Below are positions 1-5,413 of a stretch of 6,644 nucleotides of DNA, in pieces (the stretch's first letter is position 1; each line of letters begins with the position of its first letter). The notes beneath the pieces were generated by a model. It saw nothing but the letters and a program-made list of their open reading frames with translations, did not search any database and was not told the DNA's origin. Made by a program: the position numbers and the translations under genes. Source of the stretch: Betaproteobacteria bacterium (lineage in GTDB: Bacteria > Pseudomonadota > Gammaproteobacteria > Burkholderiales > Gallionellaceae); assembly GCA_028871775.1 (NCBI GenBank), contig JAGWMH010000102.1, positions 1 to 6,644 of the forward strand, given 5' to 3'.

Positions 1-47
1 GATGGTTTCGGTTAAAATAAGCACTTTTACAGCCGTGGCGCGCGGTC

Positions 48-923
48 ATGATTAAAGGCAGTATTGTTGCAGTAGTCACTCCAATGCACGAGGACGGCAG
101 CCTGGATCTGGCGGCCTTCCGCGGGCTGATTGATTTTCACGTTGCGCAGGGCACGGATGGCATCGTGGTGGTGGGCACCACGGGCGAATCCCCTACTGTG
201 GATGTGGAAGAGCATGAGTTGCTGATCCAGCTTGCGGTGGAACATGCCGCCGGACGCATCCCGGTGATTGCCGGAACCGGTGCGAATTCCACCAGGGAAG
301 CCATCGAACTCGCCGCCTTCTCGAAAAAGGCCGGCGCGGATGCTTCGCTGACGGTGGTGCCGTACTACAACAAGCCGACGCAGGAAGGCCTGTACCTGCA
401 CTTCAAGGCCATCGCCGAGGCGGTGGACATGCCGCACATTTTGTACAACGTGCCGGGCCGCACCGGTGCGGACATGCACAATGACACGGTGCTGCGCCTG
501 GCGCAGATTCCCAATATCGTCGGCATCAAGGATGCGACCGGAGGCATCGAGCGCGGCAGCGACCTGTTGCAGCGCGCCCCCAAGGATTTCGCGGTATACA
601 GCGGTGACGATGCGAGCACGCTGGCGCTGCTGCTGCTGGGTGCGCAGGGCACGATTTCGGTTACGGCCAATGTGGCGCCGAGGCTGATGCACGAGATGTG
701 TGCCGCTGCCCTTAACGGCGAAGTGTCCAAGGCGCGTGAGATCAATTTCCGTTTGCTGGGGTTGCATCGCCACCTGTTCATCGAAGCCAACCCGATCCCG
801 GTCAAATGGGCGGTGGCGCGGATGGGGAAAATAGTGAATGTGCTGCGCCTGCCGCTCACGCCGCTGTCAGCCTCTTCTCAGGGTGTTGTGGAGAATGCGA
901 TGCGCCAGGCGGGAGTGATCTGA
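48..923 (+). CDS. dapA: 4-hydroxy-tetrahydrodipicolinate synthase
   Basis: This cytoplasmic enzyme condenses pyruvate with aspartate-semialdehyde, the first committed step of the diaminopimelate/lysine pathway that feeds peptidoglycan. The 291 residues form a single class I aldolase TIM barrel, nearly the same length as E. coli DapA (292). The family residues fall at the E. coli positions: Thr44-Thr45 in GTTGES, Tyr107 in PYYNKP, Tyr133 and Arg138 in YNVPGRTG, and the Schiff-base Lys161 in GIKDATGG. The C-terminal RLPLTPLS motif is also typical. The ATG at 48 gives the expected [14 protein letters not shown]-terminus, but no strong Shine-Dalgarno precedes it. A TAAAAT box at 13-18 could be a -10 element whose -35 lies outside the window. 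bamC follows after 32 bases, so co-transcription is likely. The gene is complete and shows no lesion. Confidence 0.97.
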   Translation: MIKGSIVAVVTPMHEDGSLDLAAFRGLIDFHVAQGTDGIVVVGTTGESPTVDVEEHELLIQLAVEHAAGRIPVIAGTGANSTREAIELAAFSKKAGADASLTVVPYYNKPTQEGLYLHFKAIAEAVDMPHILYNVPGRTGADMHNDTVLRLAQIPNIVGIKDATGGIERGSDLLQRAPKDFAVYSGDDASTLALLLLGAQGTISVTANVAPRLMHEMCAAALNGEVSKAREINFRLLGLHRHLFIEANPIPVKWAVARMGKIVNVLRLPLTPLSASSQGVVENAMRQAGVI

Positions 924-943
924 AGCAGCACAGGCATTGATTT

Positions 944-949
944 GAGGAG
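944..949 (+). promoter_or_regulatory. Ribosome binding site of bamC (sets TTG start)
   Basis: GAGGAG lies six bases before TTG 956 and 18 bases before the next ATG at 968. The spacing favours the rarer TTG start codon. Confidence 0.7.
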
Positions 950-955
950 AAGCAT

Positions 956-2083
956 TTGAAAAGAAGCATGAGAATACTGAATATTTCAGCATTATCCCTT
1001 GTAATGCTGGCCCTGGCCGGATGCGGCAGCATGGATACGGAGGGCAAACGTGTTGATTACAAATCCGCGACGGTCAAGGTGCCGTCGCTGGAAATCCCCC
1101 CCGACCTGACTGCGCCCGGGGTTGGGGATCGCTACGCCATTCCGGATAGCGGCGAGGAAACCGTGGCGAGCTATTCCGATTTCGCCAAGGGCGGCACACC
1201 GCAGGCGCGGGCTAACGTCACCGTGTTGCCTGAGGCGAAAAATGTGCGTCTGGAGCGTAATGGCTCATTGCACTGGCTGGTGGTGGCTGACAGGGCGGAA
1301 AACCTGTGGACGCCAATCAAAGCATTCTGGCAGGAGAAAGGCTTCATCATCAAGACCGAAAATCCGCAGGCCGGCATCATCGAAACCGACTGGGCCGAGA
1401 ACCGCGCCAAGATACCGAAGGGCGGCCTGCGCAGCGTCATAGGCAAGGTGTTCGACAACCTGTATGATTCGGGCGAGAGGGATATGTACCGCACCCGCCT
1501 GGAACGCAGCAAGGATGGCAGCAGCACGGAAATCTACATCAGCTATTATGGCAAGGAAGAGGTGCTGGACAAGAACGCGAACACTTCCAAATGGCAGCCG
1601 CGCCCGAATGATCCCGAGATGGAAATCGCCATGTTGCAGATGCTGATGGCCAAGCTGGGGGGCGAGGCGGAAGCACAGACCAAGGCGCAAGGCGCGCCCG
1701 CCGAATCCGCACGGAAAACGGTTGCCGCACCCAGGCTGCAAACGCTTGCCGATGGCAACAAGATCATTTTGTTGAGCGAGCCGTTCGACAAGAGCTGGCG
1801 CAATGTGGGTCTGGCGCTGGAGCGCGCAGGCATGGTGGTGGAAGACAAGGACCGCGCCAAGGGCGTGTACTTCGTGCGTGTGGCGGAGGCCGCCAGGGAA
1901 AAGGGGTGGCTCGACAAGCTGGCTTTCTGGCGCAACGAGGACAGCGCCAAACCTGTGCGTTATCAGGTGACCGTGCATGAAGGCAGTACCGATTGCGAAG
2001 TGGCCGCCACTAATGTCAATGGTGAGAGCACCCCCCTTAGCCAGCGGATTATCGACGTGCTGTATCAGAACCTGCCCAAGTAA
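956..2083 (+). CDS. bamC: Outer membrane protein assembly factor BamC (lipoprotein)
   Basis: BamC is a lipoprotein subunit of the BAM complex, which folds beta-barrel proteins into the outer membrane. The 375-residue product has a type II signal peptide with lipobox LALAGC and lipidated Cys23. A loose, Pro-rich stretch follows (about 24-95) that includes the SLEIPPDLT segment typical of the BamC lasso. Two helix-grip domains come next, roughly 97-232 and 258-375, separated by an Ala/Gln-rich linker near 235-258. It is somewhat longer than E. coli BamC (344). The TTG at 956 is preferred because GAGGAG at 944-949 sits six bases upstream; the in-frame ATG at 968 would be 18 bases away. Both starts keep the lipobox. 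The position directly after dapA matches the classic dapA-nlpB(dapX) pair. Family identity is strong; the exact domain borders are estimates. Confidence 0.92.
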   Translation: MKRSMRILNISALSLVMLALAGCGSMDTEGKRVDYKSATVKVPSLEIPPDLTAPGVGDRYAIPDSGEETVASYSDFAKGGTPQARANVTVLPEAKNVRLERNGSLHWLVVADRAENLWTPIKAFWQEKGFIIKTENPQAGIIETDWAENRAKIPKGGLRSVIGKVFDNLYDSGERDMYRTRLERSKDGSSTEIYISYYGKEEVLDKNANTSKWQPRPNDPEMEIAMLQMLMAKLGGEAEAQTKAQGAPAESARKTVAAPRLQTLADGNKIILLSEPFDKSWRNVGLALERAGMVVEDKDRAKGVYFVRVAEAAREKGWLDKLAFWRNEDSAKPVRYQVTVHEGSTDCEVAATNVNGESTPLSQRIIDVLYQNLPK

Positions 2084-2095
2084 TAGCAGTCATTT

Positions 2096-2863
2096 ATGCG
2101 CTTCGCCTCACTCGGCAGCGGCAGCGAAGGCAACGCACTGGTGGTGCAGGCTGGCCGGACCTGTGTGCTGCTGGATTGCGGCTTCACCCTGACCGAGACC
2201 GGCGCGCGCCTGGCGCGCCTCGGCCTGACAGCCGACAGCATCAGCGGCATCGTGGTTACGCATGAACACGGCGACCACATTGCCGGAGTGGCGCGCCTGG
2301 CGCGCAAACATGCCATTCCGGTATGGCTGACACATGGCACGCGGCAGGCACAGTGCGAGTTGCTTGCCGGTTTGCCCAACCTGACCGAAATCAACCCCCA
2401 TCATTCCTTTGCCATCGGCGAGTTGCAGGTGCAGCCTTATGCCGTACCGCACGATGCGGCCGAACCGGTGCAGTATGTGTTCAGCGACGGGGCAGGACGG
2501 CTGGGCGTATTGACCGATGCCGGTTGCTCCACGCCGCACATCGAGGCGACGCTGAGCGGCTGCGATGCGCTGGTGCTGGAATGCAACCATGACCCCGAAA
2601 TGCTGGCCAATGGCGACTATCCCTCAAGCCTCAAGCAGCGTGTCGGCGGCCGCTTCGGCCATTTGAGCAACACGGATGCAGCGGCGTTGCTGGCATTGCT
2701 GGATCATAGCCGCCTGCAGCACATCGTGGCGGCGCACCTGAGCCGCAAGAACAATACGCGGGAGCTGGCGGTTGCTGCGGTGAGCGCGGTGCTGAATTGC
2801 AGTAATGACTGGATTGCCGTGGCAACCCAAAAAGAGGGGTTGGCCTGGCGCGAGATTTTATGA
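2096..2863 (+). CDS. MBL-fold metallohydrolase, WalJ/YycJ-like
   Basis: This 255-residue cytoplasmic protein has the metallo-beta-lactamase fold. The dinuclear metal motif HEHGDH is at 56-61. Further likely ligands are His119 in VPHDA, Asp141 in LTDAG, and His214 in HLSRKNNT. The N-terminal SLGSGSEGN and the central LECNHD (161-166) are hallmarks of the YycJ/WalJ branch, whose studied members are linked to nuclease-like or DNA-repair roles in Firmicutes. The substrate in proteobacteria is not settled, so no activity is assigned here. There is no signal peptide. It starts 12 bases after bamC with only a weak ribosome site, consistent with translation from the same mRNA, and ends 16 bases before a strong terminator. 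The link to dapA and bamC looks positional rather than functional. Confidence 0.88.
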   Translation: MRFASLGSGSEGNALVVQAGRTCVLLDCGFTLTETGARLARLGLTADSISGIVVTHEHGDHIAGVARLARKHAIPVWLTHGTRQAQCELLAGLPNLTEINPHHSFAIGELQVQPYAVPHDAAEPVQYVFSDGAGRLGVLTDAGCSTPHIEATLSGCDALVLECNHDPEMLANGDYPSSLKQRVGGRFGHLSNTDAAALLALLDHSRLQHIVAAHLSRKNNTRELAVAAVSAVLNCSNDWIAVATQKEGLAWREIL

Positions 2864-2879
2864 ATGCTGTGCGACAGTG

Positions 2880-2911
2880 ACAAAAAAGCCGACTTGCGTC
2901 GGCTTTTTTGT
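2880..2911. terminator. Bidirectional rho-independent terminator
   Basis: A perfect 14-bp stem (2880-2893 with 2898-2911) closes on the tetraloop TTGC. Its core is GCCGAC/GTCGGC, flanked by six A on the left and six T on the right, so it gives a hairpin plus U-tract on both strands. It lies 16 bases after the plus-strand hydrolase gene and 13 bases after the stop of the minus-strand lipoprotein gene, serving the two convergent units. Confidence 0.93.
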
Positions 2912-2924
2912 TGGCAAAACCTGC

Positions 2925-3146
2925 TTATTTCTTTGCGGGTTCAGCGGCTGGAGCAGGAGCCGCAGCGGGCGCTGCTTCGGCAGCGGAAGCAGCAGCGGGC
3001 GCCGATTCGGCAGCAGGTGCCGGAGCAGCTTCAGGAGCAGGTGTAGGTGCAGCAGCAGGTGCCGGGGCAGGAGCCGGAGTTTCGGTTTTGCCACAGGCGG
3101 TTAAGGACAGGACCAACAATGCAGCAACCAGAGCAGAATGTTTCAT
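2925..3146 (-). CDS. Small Ala/Pro-rich lipoprotein
   Basis: This 73-residue protein of unknown function has a clear type II signal peptide. A short positive N-terminus (MKHS) is followed by a hydrophobic core and the lipobox LSLTAC, with Cys18 as the lipidation site. Everything after Gly-Lys-Thr-Glu is low-complexity sequence of Ala, Pro and spaced Glu (PAPAPAP, PEAAPAPAAESAP), ending in AEPAKK. There is no folded domain, so it may act as a flexible, periplasm-facing tether or wall-spanning arm; that role is inference. TGAAGG at 3155-3160 is a good ribosome site, which makes the start secure. A sigma-70-like promoter and a short leader hairpin lie upstream. Low-complexity shadows of this gene in other frames should not be annotated. 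Such small lipoproteins are common in proteobacteria and hard to assign by homology. Confidence 0.82.
   Translation of the reverse strand: MKHSALVAALLVLSLTACGKTETPAPAPAPAAAPTPAPEAAPAPAAESAPAAASAAEAAPAAAPAPAAEPAKK
2962..3014. repeat. Short 30-bp-period direct repeat inside the lipoprotein gene
   Basis: A 23-base unit at 2962-2984 recurs at 2992-3014 with two mismatches. It encodes the repeated Ala-Glu/Asp-Ala segment of the lipoprotein. It suggests that the low-complexity arm grows or shrinks by slippage in 30-base (10-codon) steps, which keep the frame. Confidence 0.6.
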
Positions 3147-3203
3147 TTACTTTTCCTTCATTAAATTAATGACCACACAAAAGACCGGAGAATTCAATCC
3201 GCC

Positions 3204-3216
3204 GCAGCGATGCTGC
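3204..3216 (-). other. Leader hairpin upstream of the lipoprotein gene
   Basis: GCAGC-GAT-GCTGC forms a five-base-pair stem with a three-base loop, between the predicted promoter and the start codon. It has no U-tract, so it is not a terminator. A role in mRNA stability is possible but unproven. Confidence 0.35.
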
Positions 3217-3230
3217 AACGAAGGCGCGGC

Positions 3231-3259
3231 ATTCTATCAACTTTCCGGAAAAATGCCAG
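3231..3259 (-). promoter_or_regulatory. Putative sigma-70 promoter of the lipoprotein gene
   Basis: On the minus strand, CTGGCA (3254-3259, four of six matches to TTGACA) and TAGAAT (3231-3236, five of six to TATAAT) are separated by exactly 17 bases. The start of transcription would fall near 3224, giving a leader of about 75-80 bases. It begins 14 bases after the stop of the upstream DUF7931 gene, so the lipoprotein could also be reached by read-through. Confidence 0.5.
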
Positions 3260-3273
3260 ATTTTTTTTAGGAG

Positions 3274-3762
3274 TCATAGCCCCAAGGTGGTCGCAGAGAG
3301 CGCCGGATGAGAGGACGCCCACATTTCCGCGAAACGTGATTTCAGGACGCGTGCGCCCTCGGCGTCATGTTGCGCCAGGATGCCGCGCGGGTCGTCAAAA
3401 TGGAAGCGGCGCACATAATGTGATTCATCCGCCACTGCGAAGGGCTCGGACAGGTGCAGCAAATGCTGGGGTGTCTGGTAAATGTGCATGCTGTGCCCGA
3501 ACTGGCGCAACAGCAGCGTCAGGCGCGGGCAGTGCTGCACTATCGGGCGCGCATCATGCGCCAGCAGGTGCAGACGGTTGGCGGGGTTGGCGAGCAGGAA
3601 GCGGCGCAGGGTGTCGTAGCGCGCTTCGGAATTGAAACCGATGCCCTCAAAATTTTTTTCGAAGACATACAGGCTGTGTTGCGCCAGGCCGCATAACGTA
3701 TCCAGTGCCGCTATGTAATCCGCCGTTCCGTTCAAGGCGGTGTGTTGCAGATCATCACTCAT
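3274..3762 (-). CDS. DUF7931 domain protein of unknown function
   Basis: This 162-residue soluble protein lacks a signal peptide and membrane segments. I recognise it as a conserved beta/gammaproteobacterial family (Pfam DUF7931), sometimes found fused to a GNAT acetyltransferase; here it stands alone. Family-like blocks are DYIAALDTLC (15-24), GFNSEARYDTLRRFLL (42-57), HDARPI (69-74), FGHSMHIYQTP (88-98) and a dense block of His, Asp and Arg at 115-126 (HYVRRFHFDDPRG). The charged, nearly invariant-looking C-terminal half suggests a binding or catalytic site. A phospholipase-D-like fold has crossed my mind, but I see no HKD motif. AGAAGG at 3770-3775, seven bases before the ATG, fixes the start, and a strong promoter lies just upstream. 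Function is unknown. Confidence 0.85.
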   Translation of the reverse strand: MSDDLQHTALNGTADYIAALDTLCGLAQHSLYVFEKNFEGIGFNSEARYDTLRRFLLANPANRLHLLAHDARPIVQHCPRLTLLLRQFGHSMHIYQTPQHLLHLSEPFAVADESHYVRRFHFDDPRGILAQHDAEGARVLKSRFAEMWASSHPALSATTLGL

Positions 3763-3794
3763 GAGGTTGCCTTCTGCTTGCTTTCGACGGGCAC

Positions 3795-3823
3795 AATATA
3801 GTCGTTTGCTTACCAGTGGTCAA
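3795..3823 (-). promoter_or_regulatory. Sigma-70 promoter of the DUF7931 gene
   Basis: On the minus strand, TTGACC (3818-3823, five of six) and TATATT (3795-3800, five of six) are separated by an optimal 17-base spacer. Transcription would start near 3788, leaving a leader of about 25 bases with the ribosome site inside it. It is the best promoter match I found in the window. Confidence 0.72.
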
Positions 3824-3856
3824 AGTAACTCGCCGTCTGAATTATAACCGCGCCTG

Positions 3857-3876
3857 CGCGCACAGAAATATGCGCG
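3857..3876. repeat. Inverted repeat in intergenic region
   Basis: CGCGCA (3857-3862) pairs with TGCGCG (3871-3876) across an eight-base loop. A second arm pair, TTTCG (3884-3888) and CGAAA (3896-3900), lies beside it. There is no U-tract. These could be hairpins or operator half-sites between the two divergent units, but nothing shows which. Confidence 0.3.
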
Positions 3877-3924
3877 AAAATGCTTTCGCAGTTAACGAAA
3901 TAAGTTAAAATTCCTCGCGAGGGA

Positions 3925-4176
3925 ATGGATGTGCCACATTCGAGCTCCCCGATGAGGGCAGGGAGATATCCGGCCTGGAGGCGTAGCGTGGCAAAAAATA
4001 TCATCCAGTATTTCCACCCGAAAGACGACACGCCCGGCTGCACCATGGAGGCGAACAAATTTACCGGCATGGATGACAACATCAGCCGCGACGAATGCCT
4101 GGGCCGCGCCGAATTCCGCCATGTTCTGTGCGGCGCCTATGTGCAGGCCATGCCGATGAAATTCTTAATCTTGTAA
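3925..4176 (+). pseudogene. Decayed PrxQ/Bcp-type peroxiredoxin
   Basis: This is the remains of a thiol peroxidase of the bacterioferritin-comigratory-protein family. The frame starting at 3939 reads FELPDEGREISGLEA, a typical Prx N-terminus, then hits TAG at 3984-3986. A run of six A at 3993-3998 then shifts the frame: with five A it would continue RGKNIIQYFHPKDDTPGC in line. In the second frame the peroxidatic Cys (TPGCT, Cys39 counted from ATG 3925) survives. The sequence then jumps from FTGMDD to ISRDECLGRAEFR and from there to LCGAY, losing roughly ten and fifteen residues compared with the family, and ends at 83 codons (family about 150). No start codon serves the first frame. A GTG at 3988 with TGGAGG at 3976-3981 could still produce 62 residues, but too little of the fold remains for a working enzyme. 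The stop lies 10 bases before slyD. Confidence 0.8.
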
Positions 4177-4186
4177 AGGAACCGAA

Positions 4187-4675
4187 ATGAAAATTGCAAA
4201 AGACACTGTCGTATCCCTGCGCTATGAGCTGTCCGATGCAAATGGCACCCTGCTGGAAAAGACCGATGAACCGGTCAGCTACCTGCACGGCGGTTATGAC
4301 GGCATCTTTCCGGCGGTGGAAGAGGCAGTGCACGGCAAGGAGGTGGGCGCGCAGTTCAATGTCACGATGGAACCGGATGAGGCTTTCGGCGAGTACGAAC
4401 ACGATCTGGTGCGGGTGGAGCCACGCAACCTGTTCCCGGATGAAATCGCCATCGGCATGCAGTTCGAGGGCGGCGCGGAAGATGCCGACGATGAAGACTA
4501 CATGCTCTACACCGTGGTGGATGTGACGGAGGATGAAGTGACTGTGGACGGCAACCATCCCCTCGCCGGCAAGACGCTGAACTTCTCCGGCATTGTCACC
4601 GGCGTGCGCCCTGCCACTGCCGAGGAGTTGGAGCATGGGCATGTGCATAATGGAGAGAGCGGCCACCTGCACTAA
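4187..4675 (+). CDS. slyD: SlyD-like FKBP-type peptidyl-prolyl isomerase
   Basis: This cytoplasmic cis-trans prolyl isomerase and chaperone, in characterised relatives, also binds nickel and helps hydrogenase maturation. The 162 residues show the SlyD plan: an FKBP half at about 1-68 (VVSLRYELSD, YLHGGYDGIFPAVEEAV, AFGEY), an inserted chaperone flap at about 69-125 (VRVEPRNLF through VTVDGNH), and the returning FKBP strand LAGKTLNFSGIVTGVR. The tail HGHVHNGESGHLH has five His, far fewer than the His/Cys-rich E. coli tail, so metal storage capacity is probably lower. The flap carries an acidic stretch, EDADDED, at 98-104. AAAGGA at 4175-4180 is a good ribosome site and overlaps the stop of the peroxiredoxin remnant, so slyD may inherit that gene's old promoter. 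The paralogue FkpB is the main alternative, but the His tail favours SlyD. Confidence 0.88.
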   Translation: MKIAKDTVVSLRYELSDANGTLLEKTDEPVSYLHGGYDGIFPAVEEAVHGKEVGAQFNVTMEPDEAFGEYEHDLVRVEPRNLFPDEIAIGMQFEGGAEDADDEDYMLYTVVDVTEDEVTVDGNHPLAGKTLNFSGIVTGVRPATAEELEHGHVHNGESGHLH

Positions 4676-4682
4676 AAATAAA

Positions 4683-4741
4683 GTGCGGCTTCAGATTTGA
4701 AGCACAACGCCTGACTTGAAGAATGCCCGATTGGGTGTTTT
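4683..4741 (+). terminator. Possible weak terminator region after slyD
   Basis: Two imperfect stems follow slyD. The first (4683-4705) pairs GTG and CTTCA with TGAAG and CAC around a GATT loop, with a three-base bulge. The second (4723-4738) pairs ATGCCC with GGGTGT, using two G-U pairs, and runs into four T. Neither is strong. Confidence 0.3.
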
Positions 4742-4827
4742 GGTATCCAAGCCGTTTTCTGGATCGATTGAGGTTAACGCTCACGAATAGTTTGTTCAGC
4801 ATTATAAATAATTCGGGCAAAGAGCCT

Positions 4828-4833
4828 TATAAT
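4828..4833 (+). promoter_or_regulatory. -10 element upstream of the coiled-coil gene
   Basis: A perfect TATAAT lies here inside an AT-rich stretch. A matching -35 is poor (TAAATA at 4805-4810, three of six, 17-base spacer). Transcription would start near 4840, downstream of the ATG at 4832, which therefore could not be the translation start of this transcript. Confidence 0.42.
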
Positions 4834-4885
4834 GCCGCCCTGCCTGGTGCGGAACGGCGAGATTGAACTCACGGGAACAGACATC

Positions 4886-5383
4886 ATGGATAAAACTGTA
4901 AAACTTCGCGCATATTCCGAACCCGCAAAGAGTGCTGCTCCGGAAGGCGATATCAAGGAAAGCAAAGACCAGTCTCTTGAGCTTGCAGCGAAAGAAGCAC
5001 AGCTTGCGGAAGAGAAAAGCAAATCGCTCGATAACCTGAAGACCATCGTGCAGCTTCGGGAAAACCTCAAACAGGAACAGGCCAAAACGGCGGAGCTGGC
5101 CAGGAAGACGGCCGAGCTGGAAGCTAAAGCAAATGAATCATCCGCACCACTGGCGAATGAGCTTGCAAGGAAGAATGCCCAGCTTGAAGAAGAGAAGAAG
5201 AGATCGTTCGATCAATTGAAAACGATCGAGCAGCTAAGAGAAAGCCTCAAGCAGGAACAGGCCAGGTCGGCTGCGGCGGCGGATAAAGCGGCCGGGCTGG
5301 AAGCGAAGGTGAAAGACTTGAACAACGTGCTCGGCAAGATCTCCAGCATCGCCGAGGCAGGGAAGATGGTCGGCAACACCTGA
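4886..5383 (+). CDS. Orphan coiled-coil protein with two 60-residue repeats
   Basis: I do not recognise a family. From ATG 4886 the product is 165 residues, soluble, with no signal peptide or membrane segment, rich in Glu, Lys, Ala, Leu and Gln. After a variable head (1-30), residues 31-90 and 91-150 are two copies of one unit in exact 60-residue register: AQL, LKTI, QLRE, LKQEQA and LEAK recur at the same offsets. Leu spacing and the lack of Pro and Gly inside the units point to a long alpha-helical coiled coil. A short tail (LGKISSIAEAGKMVGNT) follows. An earlier in-frame ATG at 4832 would add 18 residues but coincides with the -10 box, and GGGA at 4873-4876 supports 4886. It is convergent with the next gene. 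A scaffold or oligomerising role is inference. Confidence 0.72.
   Translation: MDKTVKLRAYSEPAKSAAPEGDIKESKDQSLELAAKEAQLAEEKSKSLDNLKTIVQLRENLKQEQAKTAELARKTAELEAKANESSAPLANELARKNAQLEEEKKRSFDQLKTIEQLRESLKQEQARSAAAADKAAGLEAKVKDLNNVLGKISSIAEAGKMVGNT
4976..5335 (+). repeat. Tandem 180-bp duplication within the coiled-coil gene
   Basis: Unit 1 (4976-5155) and unit 2 (5156-5335) encode the two 60-residue repeats with no insertion or deletion between them. Third codon positions differ widely while Leu, Gln and Lys core residues are kept. This suggests an old duplication held by selection on the protein rather than a recent copy. Confidence 0.75.
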
Positions 5384-5413
5384 CCCGCGCGGACACATGG
5401 AGTCGGCACCGGC

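Noticed and set aside
27..773. Long minus-strand open frame opposite dapA
   Set aside because: It mirrors the third-position GC bias of dapA, matches no family, and has low-complexity Arg/His/Gln content. dapA itself is certain.
1265..1978. Long minus-strand open frame opposite bamC
   Set aside because: Shadow of the bamC coding sequence; no ribosome site or family features.
2204..2305. 15-base GCGCGCC-type repeat at 2204-2218 and 2291-2305
   Set aside because: Both copies encode Ala-Arg-Leu-Ala-Arg in the hydrolase with the same favoured codons; best explained by codon use.
2805..3104. Ser/Arg/Gly-rich plus-strand frame over the lipoprotein gene
   Set aside because: Its repeats are the out-of-frame reading of the Ala/Pro codons of the minus-strand lipoprotein, and it crosses the strong terminator at 2880-2911.
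3249..3268. A-rich/T-rich inverted repeat with eight T, looking like a terminator
   Set aside because: The stem is only A-T pairs, and the stretch coincides with the -35 region of the lipoprotein promoter.
3993..3998. A6 run as a programmed frameshift site in the peroxiredoxin
   Set aside because: A TAG lies just upstream in the incoming frame and that frame has no start codon, so recoding could not rescue the protein.
4082..4672. 196-residue minus-strand frame opposite slyD
   Set aside because: slyD is clearly the real gene; the opposite frame has no recognisable domain.
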